From Bifidobacterium bifidum ATCC 29521 = JCM 1255 = DSM 20456 (GTDB lineage: Bacteria > Actinomycetota > Actinomycetes > Actinomycetales > Bifidobacteriaceae): DNA of 64,000 bases. How positions within the stretch are numbered: position 1 is the first letter of the stretch; each line of letters begins with the position of its first letter. The stretch is from NCBI RefSeq assembly GCF_001025135.1, contig NZ_AP012323.1:62001-126000 (forward strand), given 5' to 3'. A program made the translations under genes and the position numbers. The notes beneath the pieces were generated by a model. It worked only from the letters and a program-made list of their open reading frames with translations, was not told where the DNA came from and did no database searches. This document shows positions 46,542 through 55,289 of this stretch, piece after piece.

Positions 46542-46578
46542 GCTCCCCTCTTTGAGGGGAGCTGTCGCTACAAGCGAC
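46542..46578. repeat. Double-hairpin interspersed repeat
   Basis: GCTCCCCTC-TTT-GAGGGGAGC is followed by GTCGCT-ACA-AGCGAC and then GACTGAGGAGCGG. A related piece in the other orientation (TTGCTCCTCAGTCGCGG) occurs at about 54675. Such short GC-rich hairpins are scattered in bifidobacterial genomes as far as I recall; role unknown. Confidence 0.5.
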
Positions 46579-46669
46579 TGAGGAGCGGCACGGATAAGGC
46601 CTGAGAAGTCGTCTTCTCGGGCCTTTGTCATGACATTGTTCTGCAAGGACTGGCTGCTGCAGCAGCATA

Positions 46670-46770
46670 ATGTGTGTTTTATTATTCGGCCTTGGCGGCT
46701 TGCTGGTCAATCCGATTGCGATGGCCAACCCGCCAAGAATGATCCACGGGATATTGCCGAGAACTCGCAT
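46670..46770 (-). pseudogene. YccF-like membrane protein, N-terminal remnant
   Basis: From ATG 46770 the sequence reads MRVLGNIPWIILGGLAIAIG, which resembles the start of YccF-family (DUF307) inner-membrane proteins, and then degrades after about 25 residues (KPPRPNNKTH). Nothing of the rest of the family was found nearby. Recognition rests on a short motif. Confidence 0.4.
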
Positions 46771-47374
46771 GATTTGCCCCTTTCCGATTCCGGTCGATGC
46801 CTCGCATGTCCGGCTTCACTTTTTTGCCAGACATCATGACGGAAACACGAGACGCAACCCTTGGCTCGCCCCTGATTCATCCTCGGACCGCTACCCAGGC
46901 GGATCGTATGCGGTAAGCCCAATCCTTTTGTAAAGATTTTGTGTATTGTCGGGCATGCGTGGGTTTCACCGTCGATCTGAATGATGATAGGCTTCTCGAT
47001 GTCTGCCGTACGAAGACCCATCAAGGAGATGCCATGAACCTGTATCGCTACGCGATGTTCATCGCACACGCCTGCCGTGGGTCGTTCGTCGGCAATATTC
47101 TGTTTGCCAATCCACAAATGGCCCTATTCTCGATGCTGGTGTAGCGGGGACACGCCTTATGCCGGGATGTACCGATGGCCCATCCGCAGTCGACGTCGCA
47201 TGAATCGCTCACCATAGCCATCAACTTACGCAAAGCCGCGAATCGTTTGCCGTATATGAATGCGGAACGGATGGCGGCTTTTCCTTTACCCCGGACTCAT
47301 CGGTGTCCCCGCATCTTGACACAAGTATGAGGCCGGATCGCCCACACATGCCGTTACCAACAGAAGGAAATGCT
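46771..47374. other. Intergenic region without clear genes
   Basis: About 600 bases before the MFS-CBS gene. Short open frames on both strands have no recognisable motif or ribosome binding site. I see no RNA gene or IS end. Confidence 0.4.
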
Positions 47375-49426
47375 GTGACCTCACAGAAAACCGCGGAATC
47401 CGGGTCCGCCGCCAGTTCCGTAAAGCCTATTGATTCGCACGCCCGATTCATCGTCGTGGGCGTGATCGTCGTCGGCTCGTTCATCGCGCTGCTCAACCAG
47501 ACCGTCATGTCACCGGCCTTGCCGGCACTGATGCGTGATTTCAATATCACCACCGGCACCGTGCAGTGGGTGACCAGCGTCTACATGCTGGTCTCGGGCA
47601 TCATGGTGCCGATTTCAGGCTATCTGATTGATAAATTCTCCACCCGAAAGCTCTTCGCCGGAGCCCTTGCCACTTTCATGGTCGGCACACTGCTGTGTGC
47701 CGTTGCGCCGAATTTCGTGCTGTTGCTCATCGGACGCGTATTGCAATCCGCCGGCTCCGGCGTGCTGTTGCCATTGGTCGCCGTAGTGCCGATGCTCGTC
47801 TATCCGCCGGATAAGCGCGGCACCGCCATGGGCATGGCCGGTATCGTCATGGCCGCCGGCCCGGCTATCGGCCCGGTTGTCGGTGGTCTGGTGATTGACA
47901 GTTTCGGATGGCGCCTGATGTTCATTGGCATTGCAGTCGTGGCACTGGTCATCCTTGTCGGAGGCACGATGATGCTCAAGAACGTCAGCGAGTTGAAGAA
48001 TCCAAAGCTCAATGTCCTGTCCGTGATCCTTTCGACCATCGCGTTCGGTGGCCTGCTCTATGGCTTCTCGTCCGCTTCCACGATGGGATGGGCCAGTCCG
48101 GTCGTCATTACCTCAATCGTCGTTGGTCTTGTGGCCTTCGTCGCATTCGTATACAAGCAAGTCAAGCTCGATGAGCCATTGTTGCGCGTTGACACCCTTG
48201 CCACCCGCAACTTCCGCAACTCCGCGATTCTGGTCACTCTGATCAACGCCGCAGTCGCCGCAACCAACGTGACGTTGCCTATCTTCATCCAGAATGTGCT
48301 CGGCCAATCCGCCACCGTCACCGGCATGGTCATGCTGCCCGCTGCGGCGGTCGGCATCATCCTGAGTCCGGTCGCCGGTGCCGCATTCGACAAATTCGGC
48401 CCGCGCGGCGTGGGCATCGGCGGCCTTGCGCTCATGACCATCTCTCTTGGTCTTCTCGGCACCATCAACACCAAGACATCAGTGCTGTTTGTCGCCGTGT
48501 TCTGCGCATTGCAGGCATCTGGTCAGGCTATCGCCAACATGCCGATCAACACTTGGGGCGTCAACGCTTTGCCGAACGACATGATCGCCCATGGCAACGC
48601 TATCGCCAACACCGGCCGCCAGATCGCGGCAGCCATTGCGACCTCGCTTCTGGTCACCGCAGAAACATCCGTGACCGCCTCGCACATGTCCCAGGGTGTG
48701 AAGTCCGCCACGGCCAGCGGCATTGCGTTCTCCTACCTGCTGTGCGCCGCCATCTCGCTGGTCGCCCTGATCATCTGCATCTTCACCGTCACCAGCCGTG
48801 CCAAGGAGAAGGCCGCACGCAACGCCAAGGCCTACGAGGCGCAAGCCTCCGCCGAAGTCGCGGCCGAAACCACTGAAGGCCAGCCCGCCGAGCATCACTA
48901 CGCCGGCGCATACGTGGCCCCCGCCTCCTCCCTGTTCAAGCAGGCCCAGGAACAGTCCATCGGCGGGATCATGGACGATCAGCCCTACAGCTGCTTGGAC
49001 AGCGATGACATCACGCATGTGGTGCGCGAGTTCATCCGCCTCAACGTTTCCAGCCTTCCCGTGGTGAACGGCGATGGCAGGCTCGTCGGCTTCGTCAGCG
49101 ACGGCGATGTCATGAAATCGATTGCCACCTATGAATCCCGTACGGTTTCCACCGGCACCGGTTCGACGATGGTGGTGTTCGACGACGAAACCGTGGCCTC
49201 CAAGGTGCAGGCGCTCTCCGGCAAGAAGGTGATGGACATCGCCACGCGTAAGGTCGTTGCCGCCACGCCCGACCAGCATGTTGGAGAGGTGGCCCGAATC
49301 CTCGCCAAGAAGCAGTTCAAGAAACTGCCGGTGGTGGATGGTGATGGCAGACTCGTCGGTGTGATCCGCCGTAAGTCCGTGATGGAACATGCCTTCGACG
49401 CGCTGTTCCCAAAGGATGATCGGTGA
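47375..49426 (+). CDS. DHA2-type MFS exporter fused to a CBS-domain pair
   Basis: A 683-residue protein starting at GTG 47375 (AGAAGGA 6 bases upstream; earlier in-frame starts at 47303 and 47348 lack this). Residues about 20-480 form a 14-helix drug exporter of the EmrB/QacA group (IVVGSFIALLNQTVMSPALPALMRDF, GRVLQSAGSGVLLPLVAVVP, GPAIGPVVGGLVIDSFGWRLMF). After a charged, alanine-rich linker come two CBS motifs (about 540-680): YSCLDSDDITHVVREFIRLNVSSLPVV and ATPDQHVGEVARILAKKQFKKLPVVDGDGRLVGVI. CBS pairs bind adenine nucleotides, so the exporter may be gated by AMP/ATP or similar. The substrate is unknown. Confidence 0.9.
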   Translation: MTSQKTAESGSAASSVKPIDSHARFIVVGVIVVGSFIALLNQTVMSPALPALMRDFNITTGTVQWVTSVYMLVSGIMVPISGYLIDKFSTRKLFAGALATFMVGTLLCAVAPNFVLLLIGRVLQSAGSGVLLPLVAVVPMLVYPPDKRGTAMGMAGIVMAAGPAIGPVVGGLVIDSFGWRLMFIGIAVVALVILVGGTMMLKNVSELKNPKLNVLSVILSTIAFGGLLYGFSSASTMGWASPVVITSIVVGLVAFVAFVYKQVKLDEPLLRVDTLATRNFRNSAILVTLINAAVAATNVTLPIFIQNVLGQSATVTGMVMLPAAAVGIILSPVAGAAFDKFGPRGVGIGGLALMTISLGLLGTINTKTSVLFVAVFCALQASGQAIANMPINTWGVNALPNDMIAHGNAIANTGRQIAAAIATSLLVTAETSVTASHMSQGVKSATASGIAFSYLLCAAISLVALIICIFTVTSRAKEKAARNAKAYEAQASAEVAAETTEGQPAEHHYAGAYVAPASSLFKQAQEQSIGGIMDDQPYSCLDSDDITHVVREFIRLNVSSLPVVNGDGRLVGFVSDGDVMKSIATYESRTVSTGTGSTMVVFDDETVASKVQALSGKKVMDIATRKVVAATPDQHVGEVARILAKKQFKKLPVVDGDGRLVGVIRRKSVMEHAFDALFPKDDR

Positions 49427-49462
49427 TTCGGCGTCATCATCGCTGAATAGAATGAATGGAAT

Positions 49463-49494
49463 ATGAGGCTTCCCTTCTCGCGGGGGAAGCCTCA
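49463..49494. terminator. Hairpin terminator after the MFS-CBS gene
   Basis: ATGAGGCTTCCC paired with GGGGAAGCCTCAT, loop about 8 bases, 37 bases past the stop codon. Confidence 0.8.
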
Positions 49495-49725
49495 TTGCTT
49501 TGTCCGCGGAGTCTTACGGCACCTGCGCAAGGGCAACGTCACGCTTTCATGATGCACTTGAATAGTGTGTTCCTATCGTTGCATGGTGACGCTAATGCAT
49601 GGCGTCACGATACTGAAGCCTGCCATCTAACGGCGGGTACGGCTCGTTGCTGGAGTCGTGCACGCATACGCGCGTCGGCGTGCGTATGCCGTGATGTGAC
49701 CTTTGTAGTGGAATTGAAGAGTTGA
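49495..49725. other. Non-coding stretch before the IS graveyard
   Basis: No gene is recognised. One GC-rich hairpin (GCACGCATACGC... GCGTGCGTATGCC, about 49658-49692) is visible. Confidence 0.4.
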
Positions 49726-49826
49726 GAGGCTTCTGCTGTTTTCGTGGGTTAGGTTCTTGGTTGTGGTAGGTGTATGTCGAGTCCGTCGCAGCGGAGCATG
49801 ACGAGCGCGATGAGGCTGCCGACGTG
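49726..49826 (-). pseudogene. ISL3 transposase, C-terminal remnant with terminal repeat
   Basis: The ISL3 terminus GAGGCTTCTGCTGTTTTCGTGGG is followed, on the minus strand, by the end of an ISL3 transposase (SLIALVMLRCDGLDIHLPQPRT). It matches the end of the copy at 2005-2551 but in inverted orientation. It is cut at about 49826 by an IS3 end. Confidence 0.8.
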
Positions 49827-50155
49827 GCCTGATTTCTGTTCCCCTTTTATTGTGAGACGGTTTGTGCCGCTTGGTTTGCATGATACTCGGTTTCGATCTG
49901 TTCCGGTGTCCTGCAGCCCAACGACTGGTGGAGACGCTTCGAGTTCCACCACGAGACCCACCGGAACGTCGCCAATTCTGGCTCGGCCAGGTCGGCGAAT
50001 GGCTTGCGCCGCCACACCAGCTCGGTCTTGTACGCGCCGTTGACGCTTTCGGTCATGGCGTTGTCGTATGAGTCGCCGACCGTGCCGGTCGAGGGAAGCA
50101 TGCCGTGTTCCCTGACCTGGGTGGTGTACACCGTGCTGATGTGTGTTTTGCCAAA
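49827..50155 (-). pseudogene. IS3 transposase orfB, 3' fragment
   Basis: It reads GMLPSTGTVGDSYDNAMTESVNGAYKTEL, FRWVSWWNSKRLHQSLGCRTPEQIETEYHANQ and a stop near 49847. This is the C-terminal third of the same IS3 type found at 33-34 kb, and here its frame is undamaged over the part where that copy is frameshifted. The terminus TGGCCTGATTTCTGTTCCCC lies inside the ISL3 remnant. The 5' part is gone, replaced by an istB fragment. Confidence 0.85.
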
Positions 50156-50159
50156 TTGA

Positions 50160-50485
50160 AGTAGTCCAGAATGGCGTGTCAATTCAATCTCGTGCTCTAC
50201 GGGCCCGTCGGCACCGGCAAGACGCATCTCGCGGTCGCGTTGGGCAGGCTCGCGTGCATGCGCGCGATACCGGTCGGGTTCTTCACCGCGACCGGGCTGC
50301 TCATGCGGCTGCGCCGCGCGAAACGGGGGCGGCTCGACGCGGAGCTCCGGCAGATCGCCAGGGCGAGGCTCCCGGTCATCGACGAGTTCGGCTACATGCC
50401 GATCGACCGCACCGTGCGCCACGGAAGGCTCACCGGATTCGAGGGAGGCTCCTACCGTAGCGAGCACGCCCTCATGACCAGATAG
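50160..50485 (+). pseudogene. IS21 istB fragment
   Basis: An ATP-binding domain with Walker A LVLYGPVGTGKTHLAVALG and Walker B-like LPVIDEFGYMPIDRT, then RHGRLTGFEGGSYRSEHALMTR. The N-terminus and an internal part before HGRL are missing, and no istA is attached. It differs from the intact istB at 12699-13451 (GATGSGKSH), so it comes from another IS21 element. Confidence 0.8.
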
Positions 50486-50599
50486 CCGGGAAGGAAAGGG
50501 CGGCGGGTTCCGACGGCGCAGTTTCTGTTGGAAACCAGCCGCCTACGCTGCTGAAAAAGTGCCCGTACTGTGGACACCAACTTGCAGAAACACAATCCG

Positions 50600-50863
50600 C
50601 ACGCTCCGTCCCGGGATGCCCGGTCATCCAGTAGTAGGTGGAGCGGGGAACGCCCGGCATCCTGCATCGCGCTGATATCGGGTAGCGGGCGGTGTTGGCC
50701 CGTATCACGCCTGCCTTCGTGCGAATACCGGCACCGCGGGGTCGATCGCGCGATGTCGTACTCGGCCCTGATCTCCCGGGATGGCTTGCCGCTCTCGCAC
50801 GACTGCACGATCTGCCGTTTGAACGCCTCGTCGTAGTGGCGGGGGATGTTTCGGGCCGGCCAT
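50600..50863 (-). pseudogene. IS3-type (IS150-like) orfA/orfB remnant
   Basis: From ATG 50863 one frame reads MAGPKHP, then the neighbouring frame reads HYDEAFKRQIVQLCESGKPSREIRAEYDIARS, an orfA helix-turn-helix. A different frame then gives VIRANTARYPISARCRMPGVPRSTYYWM, the start of an orfB. The middle of orfA is deleted and frames change repeatedly. It is clearly dead. Confidence 0.7.
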
Positions 50864-50906
50864 CGTCGGCCTCCAATCTCATATCATTCGTCCCTCATCG
50901 GACTGT

Positions 50907-51170
50907 CTAACACATTGTAGCCACGCCGATCGCGGCGAGGCCGTCGAACGGCGAGGGCATCGCCGTTCCGAGCCGTTCGGCGACCCGGCGGGCGATGTCT
51001 CCCGCGGTCCTCCATACGATATGCGGGAAACCGCCGACCGTCTTCTGGTTCGCGACGCTCACCGGCCACGCGCACTCCGACTCGAAGTCGCGCGTGAACC
51101 GGCTGCCCGGCTCGGCCCACGACACCATCGCGACCACGACCCCGCACTTCGGGCAATCCACCCGCGGCAT
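50907..51170 (-). pseudogene. ISL3 transposase, N-terminal remnant
   Basis: The minus strand reads RVDCPKCGVVVAMVSWAEPGS, RFTRDFESECAW, VANQKTVGGF and RTAGDIARRVAERLG, matching the copy at 1-534. It ends at GLAAIGV. The zinc-ligand CPKC near the N-terminus, outside the window in the first copy, is visible here. With 49726-49826 it forms the two ends of one ISL3 whose middle was replaced by other IS. Confidence 0.82.
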
Positions 51171-51179
51171 GTCGGCGAC

Positions 51180-51355
51180 AAGACGGCCGTGTATATCAGC
51201 CACCGGTTGTCGTCGTGCAAGTTCTGCGACGACATCGCCGTGTCCGACCATGGCGCGATCGTCCAGTATGGCACACACGACCAGCTCGTGGCCGACGAAA
51301 ACGGCAAGTACTACGAGTTGTGCATGCGCAGGCGCAGTATTACGTCAAGGAGTAG
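51180..51355 (+). pseudogene. ABC exporter, C-terminal fragment of the ATPase domain
   Basis: It reads KTAVYISHRLSSCKFCDDIAVSDHGAIVQYGTHDQLV and GKYYEL. SHRLSSC is the H-loop, and the rest is the normal end of an exporter ATPase (multidrug or bacteriocin type). One missing G near 51323 shifts the frame; the expected ending HAQAQYYVKE and stop (51353-51355) lie in the other frame. Everything upstream has been replaced by the ISL3 remnant. Confidence 0.8.
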
Positions 51356-51456
51356 GCGCCGCGGGTGGCAGATGCATTGTCGTGCGTCGGCATGGGCGGC
51401 AGCCCGACGGTGCCGCCCATGCCGGAAGGCCGGTAAGTACGGGCGCCCGCGGCCGG

Positions 51457-51864
51457 TCAGAGCGGCAGCAGGTCGCTCAGGTCGTCGCGCTCGCCGACGG
51501 CGGTGATGCGCCCCGCGTCCTTCTCCTGGGACCATGTGGTGATGCCGGCGGCGAGACGGAGCCACACCTCGGGGTCGAGCTCGATGACATCGGGCGGTGT
51601 GAGATTGTGCGGGTCGGACGCCGGGCCATCCAGGATCTTCACGGCTCCCCATGGTGCGACTCGCACTTCCACGCCGGGGCCGGGCGCCTTGCGCTCCAGC
51701 AGATATAAGGTGTATCGCACCGCCATCGCCCATGTCGGTCGGGGCAGCGCCGGCATCAGGGACTCCGAGTCCGCCCCGTCCTCGCGCAGTCGCTGCGCTG
51801 CGTCGTTCCACTGCTGCCACGCGCGCTCGCCCGCGGGTATGTCTCGTTCTCGAATTGCGGCCAT
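51457..51864 (-). CDS. Sterol-carrier-like protein (bacterial SCP ortholog)
   Basis: A 135-residue protein typical of actinobacteria: ERAWQQWNDAAQRLRE at the start, then RYTLYLLERKAPGPGVEVRVAPWGAVKIL and VIELDPEVWLRLAAG. This order fits the SCP_3-type family of small soluble proteins annotated as sterol carrier family. The real ligand in bacteria is not known. It is read away from glgP and is backbone-like in GC. Confidence 0.7.
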   Translation of the reverse strand: MAAIRERDIPAGERAWQQWNDAAQRLREDGADSESLMPALPRPTWAMAVRYTLYLLERKAPGPGVEVRVAPWGAVKILDGPASDPHNLTPPDVIELDPEVWLRLAAGITTWSQEKDAGRITAVGERDDLSDLLPL

Positions 51865-52051
51865 GACTCCATTGTGCCTCTAGGGGTGACGATTGCCTTT
51901 TCGCATCGGCCGCCGGTTCTCGGTGCGGTTTCGGATGCTTTGCATCTTTGCAAAAGTGTTTCATCGGGCTTGCGTCAGGTGTTGCAATACGTTGTTTTCC
52001 AACGTGGCAACGTTTTCTGTCGTCTCAAGATGTGGTTGATATATAGCCGAT

Positions 52052-52081
52052 TTGGCGTATTTATGGCAAATCCTGTATGAT
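52052..52081 (+). promoter_or_regulatory. Candidate glgP promoter
   Basis: TTGGCG (52052-52057) and TATGAT (52076-52081) are 18 bases apart, 120 bases upstream of the glgP start. Confidence 0.5.
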
Positions 52082-52093
52082 ATTTCATGTTTC

Positions 52094-52118
52094 TGCAAAC
52101 GATTGCATAACGTTACGC
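52094..52118. promoter_or_regulatory. Two overlapping LacI-type operator-like palindromes
   Basis: TGCAAACGATTGCA (52094-52107) and GCATAACGTTACGC (52105-52118) are near-palindromes with a central CG, the form used by LacI/MalR regulators. They lie just downstream of the -10 box, a position suited to repression of glgP by carbohydrate supply. Confidence 0.5.
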
Positions 52119-52200
52119 AGCGTTCACCGGAACTTATTGGCGTGGTCACCAAGCCGTCGCATAATAACACAGGAAGCATAATCCGGAAAGAGAGTCAGAC

Positions 52201-54654
52201 ATGACTGAAATCACTGCACCCAAGTCACCTGTCACGACCGCCGAGTTCGCGGACGGCATCCGCGAACAGCTGAAGTACAGCCAAGGCGTCACCGTCGAGC
52301 AGGCCACCCCCGCCGACGTGTACGTCGCCTCCTCGCTGGTGGTCCGCCACTACCTGCAGGACGCATGGTTCAAGACCCAGCAGGACATGGTCAATGGCAA
52401 CACCAAGGCCGTCGGATACCTGTCCGCCGAGTTCCTCATGGGCAAGCAGCTGCGTAACGCACTGCTCAACGCCGGCATGATCGACCAGTTCGACGAAGCC
52501 GTCAAGGACCTGGGCTTCGAGCCGCAGGACGTCATCGACGTCGAACACGAGCCGGGCCTCGGCAACGGCGGCCTCGGCCGTCTCGCCGCCTGCTTCATCG
52601 ACTCGCTCGCGTCCCTCGGCGTGCCCGCGTTCGGCTACGGCATCCAGTACAAGTACGGCATCTTCGAGCAGGCCTTCGACAAGGACGGCAAGCAGATCGA
52701 GAAGCCTGACTACTGGCTGACCAACGAAGAGCCCTGGGGCCACATCGACTACAACCGTTCCCAGAAGGTCTCCTTCGGCGGCGAAGTCGTCGAAGAGAAC
52801 GGCAAGAAGGTCTGGAAGCCGGCCTGGTCCGTGCGCGCCGTGCCCGTCGACTACATGGTCCCCGGCTACGCATCCGGCCGCGTCAACACGCTGCGCCTGT
52901 GGAGCGCCAAGAGCTACGACGAATTCGACCTGCTCACCTTCAACAAGTCCGAATACCTCGACGCCGTCAAGCCGCAGGTCAAGGCCGAGAACATCTCCAA
53001 GATTCTCTACCCGGAGGATTCCACCCCGCAGGGCAAGGCGCTGCGTCTCGAACAGCAGTACTTCTTCGTGGCCGCGTCCCTGCACGACGCCATCCGCGTG
53101 TTCTACCCCGGCCAGAGCAAGCCCGACCTGACCACCTTCCCGAGCAAGATCACCTTCCAGCTCAACGACACCCACCCCGTCATCGGCATCCCCGAGCTCA
53201 TGCGCATCCTCATCGACGAGTACGGCTACGACTGGGACACCGCCTGGTCCATCACCACCAAGACCTTCAACTACACCTGCCACACCCTGCTGCCCGAGGC
53301 GCTGGAAGTCTGGCCGGCCAAGCTGATCTCCGAACTGCTGCCCCGCCACATGGAAATCATCAACGAGATCAACGAGCACTTCCTCGCCGAACTCAAGACC
53401 AAGACCCGTGACAAGGCCAAGATCGAGCGCATGCGCATCGTCACCGACGAGGAGAACCCCAAGGTCCGCATGGCATACCTTGCCACCGCCGGTGGCTCCC
53501 ACGTCAACGGCGTCGCCGAACTGCACTCCGAACTGCTCAAGGACGTCACCCTTCGTGACTTCTCCGACCTCTACGGCGACAAGTTCACCAACGTCACCAA
53601 CGGCGTCACCCCCCGTCGCTTCATCCGCCTCGCCAACCCGCGCCTGTCCGCCCTCATCACCGAAGGCCTCGGCACCGACAAGTGGCTGAGCGACCTCGAA
53701 CTGCTCAAGGGCCTCGAACCCCTCGCCAAGGACGACGAATTCGTCAAGAAGTTCGCCGCCGTCAAGCAGGCCAACAAGGAGGACTTCACCGCCTACGCCA
53801 AGCGCGAATACGGCTTCGACCTCGACCCCAACACCATGTTCAACACCATGGTCAAGCGCCTGCACGAGTACAAGCGCCAGTCCCTCAAGATCCTCGCGCT
53901 GATCGCCAAGTACGCCGACATCAAGTCCGGCCGCGTCTCCGCCGACGACGTGCTTCCCCGCACCGTCATCTTCGGCGCCAAGTCCGCCCCGGGCTACTAC
54001 CTCGCCAAGATGACCATCCAGCTCATCAACAACGTCGCCCGCGTCGTCAACAACGACCCCGACGTCAAGGGCAAGCTGCACGTCTTCTTCCCTTGGAACT
54101 ACAACGTCCGCCTCGCCCAGCACCTCATCCCAGCCACCGACCTCGACGAGCAAATCTCCCAGGCCGGCAAGGAGGCGTCCGGCACCGGCAACATGAAGTT
54201 CGCCCTCAACGGCGCCCTCACCGTCGGTACGTTGGACGGTGCGAACGTCGAAATCCGTGAGCGTGTCGGCGCCGAGAACTTCTTCCTCTTCGGCATGACC
54301 GTCGACGAGGTCGACAAGCTCTACGAAGATGGCTACTCGCCGGCCAAGTACTACGAGGCCGACCCCCGCCTGAAGGCCGCCATCGACATGGTCTCCGACG
54401 GCACCTTCTCCAACGGTGACCGCAACACCTACGCCCCCCTCGTCGCCGACTGGCTCACCAAGGACTGGTTCATGACCCTCGCGGACTTCACCGCCTACTC
54501 CAGCATCCAAAGTGAGATCGAAGCCCTCTACCGCGACCCCCTCGAGTGGAACCGCAAGGCCGTCCTCAACGTCGCGAACTCGGGCTACTTCAGCTCCGAC
54601 AGGTCGATCCAGGATTATCTCGACAACATCTGGCACACCTCCCCGTTGGCCTGA
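52201..54654 (+). CDS. glgP: Glycogen/maltodextrin phosphorylase
   Basis: An 817-residue GT35 enzyme that phosphorolyses alpha-1,4-glucans to glucose-1-phosphate with pyridoxal phosphate. The family pattern VGYLSAEFLMGKQLRNALLN and DVEHEPGLGNGGLGRLAACF lie near residues 75-135. VKRLHEYKRQ and the PLP-lysine motif EASGTGNMKFALNGALTVGTLDGANVEI lie near 555 and 660. Full length. A weak purine-rich site (GGAAAGAG) precedes the ATG. Codon use is extremely GC-rich at third positions, which suggests high expression. Upstream palindromes suggest control by a LacI-type regulator. Confidence 0.97.
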   Translation: MTEITAPKSPVTTAEFADGIREQLKYSQGVTVEQATPADVYVASSLVVRHYLQDAWFKTQQDMVNGNTKAVGYLSAEFLMGKQLRNALLNAGMIDQFDEAVKDLGFEPQDVIDVEHEPGLGNGGLGRLAACFIDSLASLGVPAFGYGIQYKYGIFEQAFDKDGKQIEKPDYWLTNEEPWGHIDYNRSQKVSFGGEVVEENGKKVWKPAWSVRAVPVDYMVPGYASGRVNTLRLWSAKSYDEFDLLTFNKSEYLDAVKPQVKAENISKILYPEDSTPQGKALRLEQQYFFVAASLHDAIRVFYPGQSKPDLTTFPSKITFQLNDTHPVIGIPELMRILIDEYGYDWDTAWSITTKTFNYTCHTLLPEALEVWPAKLISELLPRHMEIINEINEHFLAELKTKTRDKAKIERMRIVTDEENPKVRMAYLATAGGSHVNGVAELHSELLKDVTLRDFSDLYGDKFTNVTNGVTPRRFIRLANPRLSALITEGLGTDKWLSDLELLKGLEPLAKDDEFVKKFAAVKQANKEDFTAYAKREYGFDLDPNTMFNTMVKRLHEYKRQSLKILALIAKYADIKSGRVSADDVLPRTVIFGAKSAPGYYLAKMTIQLINNVARVVNNDPDVKGKLHVFFPWNYNVRLAQHLIPATDLDEQISQAGKEASGTGNMKFALNGALTVGTLDGANVEIRERVGAENFFLFGMTVDEVDKLYEDGYSPAKYYEADPRLKAAIDMVSDGTFSNGDRNTYAPLVADWLTKDWFMTLADFTAYSSIQSEIEALYRDPLEWNRKAVLNVANSGYFSSDRSIQDYLDNIWHTSPLA

Positions 54655-54659
54655 TTGCG

Positions 54660-54735
54660 GAGCGTCCTCGTCGTTGCTCCTCAGTCGCGGTACTTTTGTA
54701 CCGTTTCCTTCGGTGCGCCTAGAGGACGCACACGT
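54660..54735. repeat. Hairpin-containing repeat after glgP
   Basis: GAGCGTCCTC... and ...GAGGACGCAC form an outer stem around CTCCTCAGTCGCGGTAC and TTTGTACCG. The CTCCTCAGTCGC part is the inverted form of the motif in the repeat at 46542-46578. Confidence 0.4.
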
Positions 54736-54785
54736 AATCAGTCCAACGGGCTGCGCCCGCTTGCCGACTGACGGCGTGTAACGTG

Positions 54786-54820
54786 ATTCGCCCCCGCTGG
54801 CGGGGGCGAATTTTGTTTTA
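54786..54820 (+). terminator. Intrinsic terminator
   Basis: ATTCGCCCCC paired with GGGGGCGAAT, 6-base loop, followed by TTTTGTTTT. It probably ends the glgP transcript. Confidence 0.9.
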
Positions 54821-54822
54821 CA

Positions 54823-55200
54823 TCACTGCGCAGCGCAGCGAATGGCGAACACGGCGACTGCGGCGATTAGCAGCAGGAAGCCGCTTGCAAGCATCGCCAT
54901 CACCGGGCTTGCTCGGCGTGGTCGGCTGCTGGTCACCATTCGACGCGATCGCGACCGCGAACGACGCGGATACGCCTGAGTCTCGATGTTCAACGATCCG
55001 GGAAGATCGTAATCCAAGGTCTTCGCCTCATCGAACGTCCAGCTCACCCAAGGCTCGGGCTTCACACTGCCCTTGGACTGCCAGTCGCCCCACGCGGTGT
55101 CGGTATTGCCATCGCATAGGTTCGGAACCGGCGTCTTGCTTTGCGAATACGATGCTTTGAGCTTGCCGGCACCGCATACGTTGCTGCCGTTTTTCGATCG
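54823..55200 (-). pseudogene. C-terminal remnant of an anchored surface protein (F5/8-like domain plus membrane helix)
   Basis: The minus strand reads CGAGKLKASYSQSKTPVPNL, then DGNTDTAWGDWQSKGSVKPEPW and VSWTFDEAKTLDYDL. This resembles the discoidin-like domain of bifidobacterial surface glycoside hydrolases. It jumps to NIETQAYPRRSRSRSRRM, then a membrane helix (VMAMLASGFLLLIAAVAVFAI) and a short tail, stop 54823. The join between the domain and the arginine-rich part looks unnatural, so two genes may have been fused by deletion. No start codon region is preserved. Confidence 0.6.
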
Positions 55201-55289
55201 TGGCGGCGGTGGGGCATGTCTCGACGAAGAGGGGCAAAGTTGGAATCGCCATGCAGTGAGCCATCCAGAGCCTCAATGCGGCACAATAT

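Noticed and set aside
46941..47144. A 67-codon open frame before the MFS-CBS gene
   Set aside because: No ribosome binding site, motif or sign of coding selection.
50560..50620. A plus-strand zinc-ribbon-like fragment (KKCPYCGHQLAE)
   Set aside because: Too short, within overlapping IS remnants, and without a start or family context.
52225..54636. An 803-codon minus-strand frame
   Set aside because: Antisense of glgP. Its odd composition (long runs of Val, Gly, Glu) is what extreme third-position GC produces on the opposite strand.
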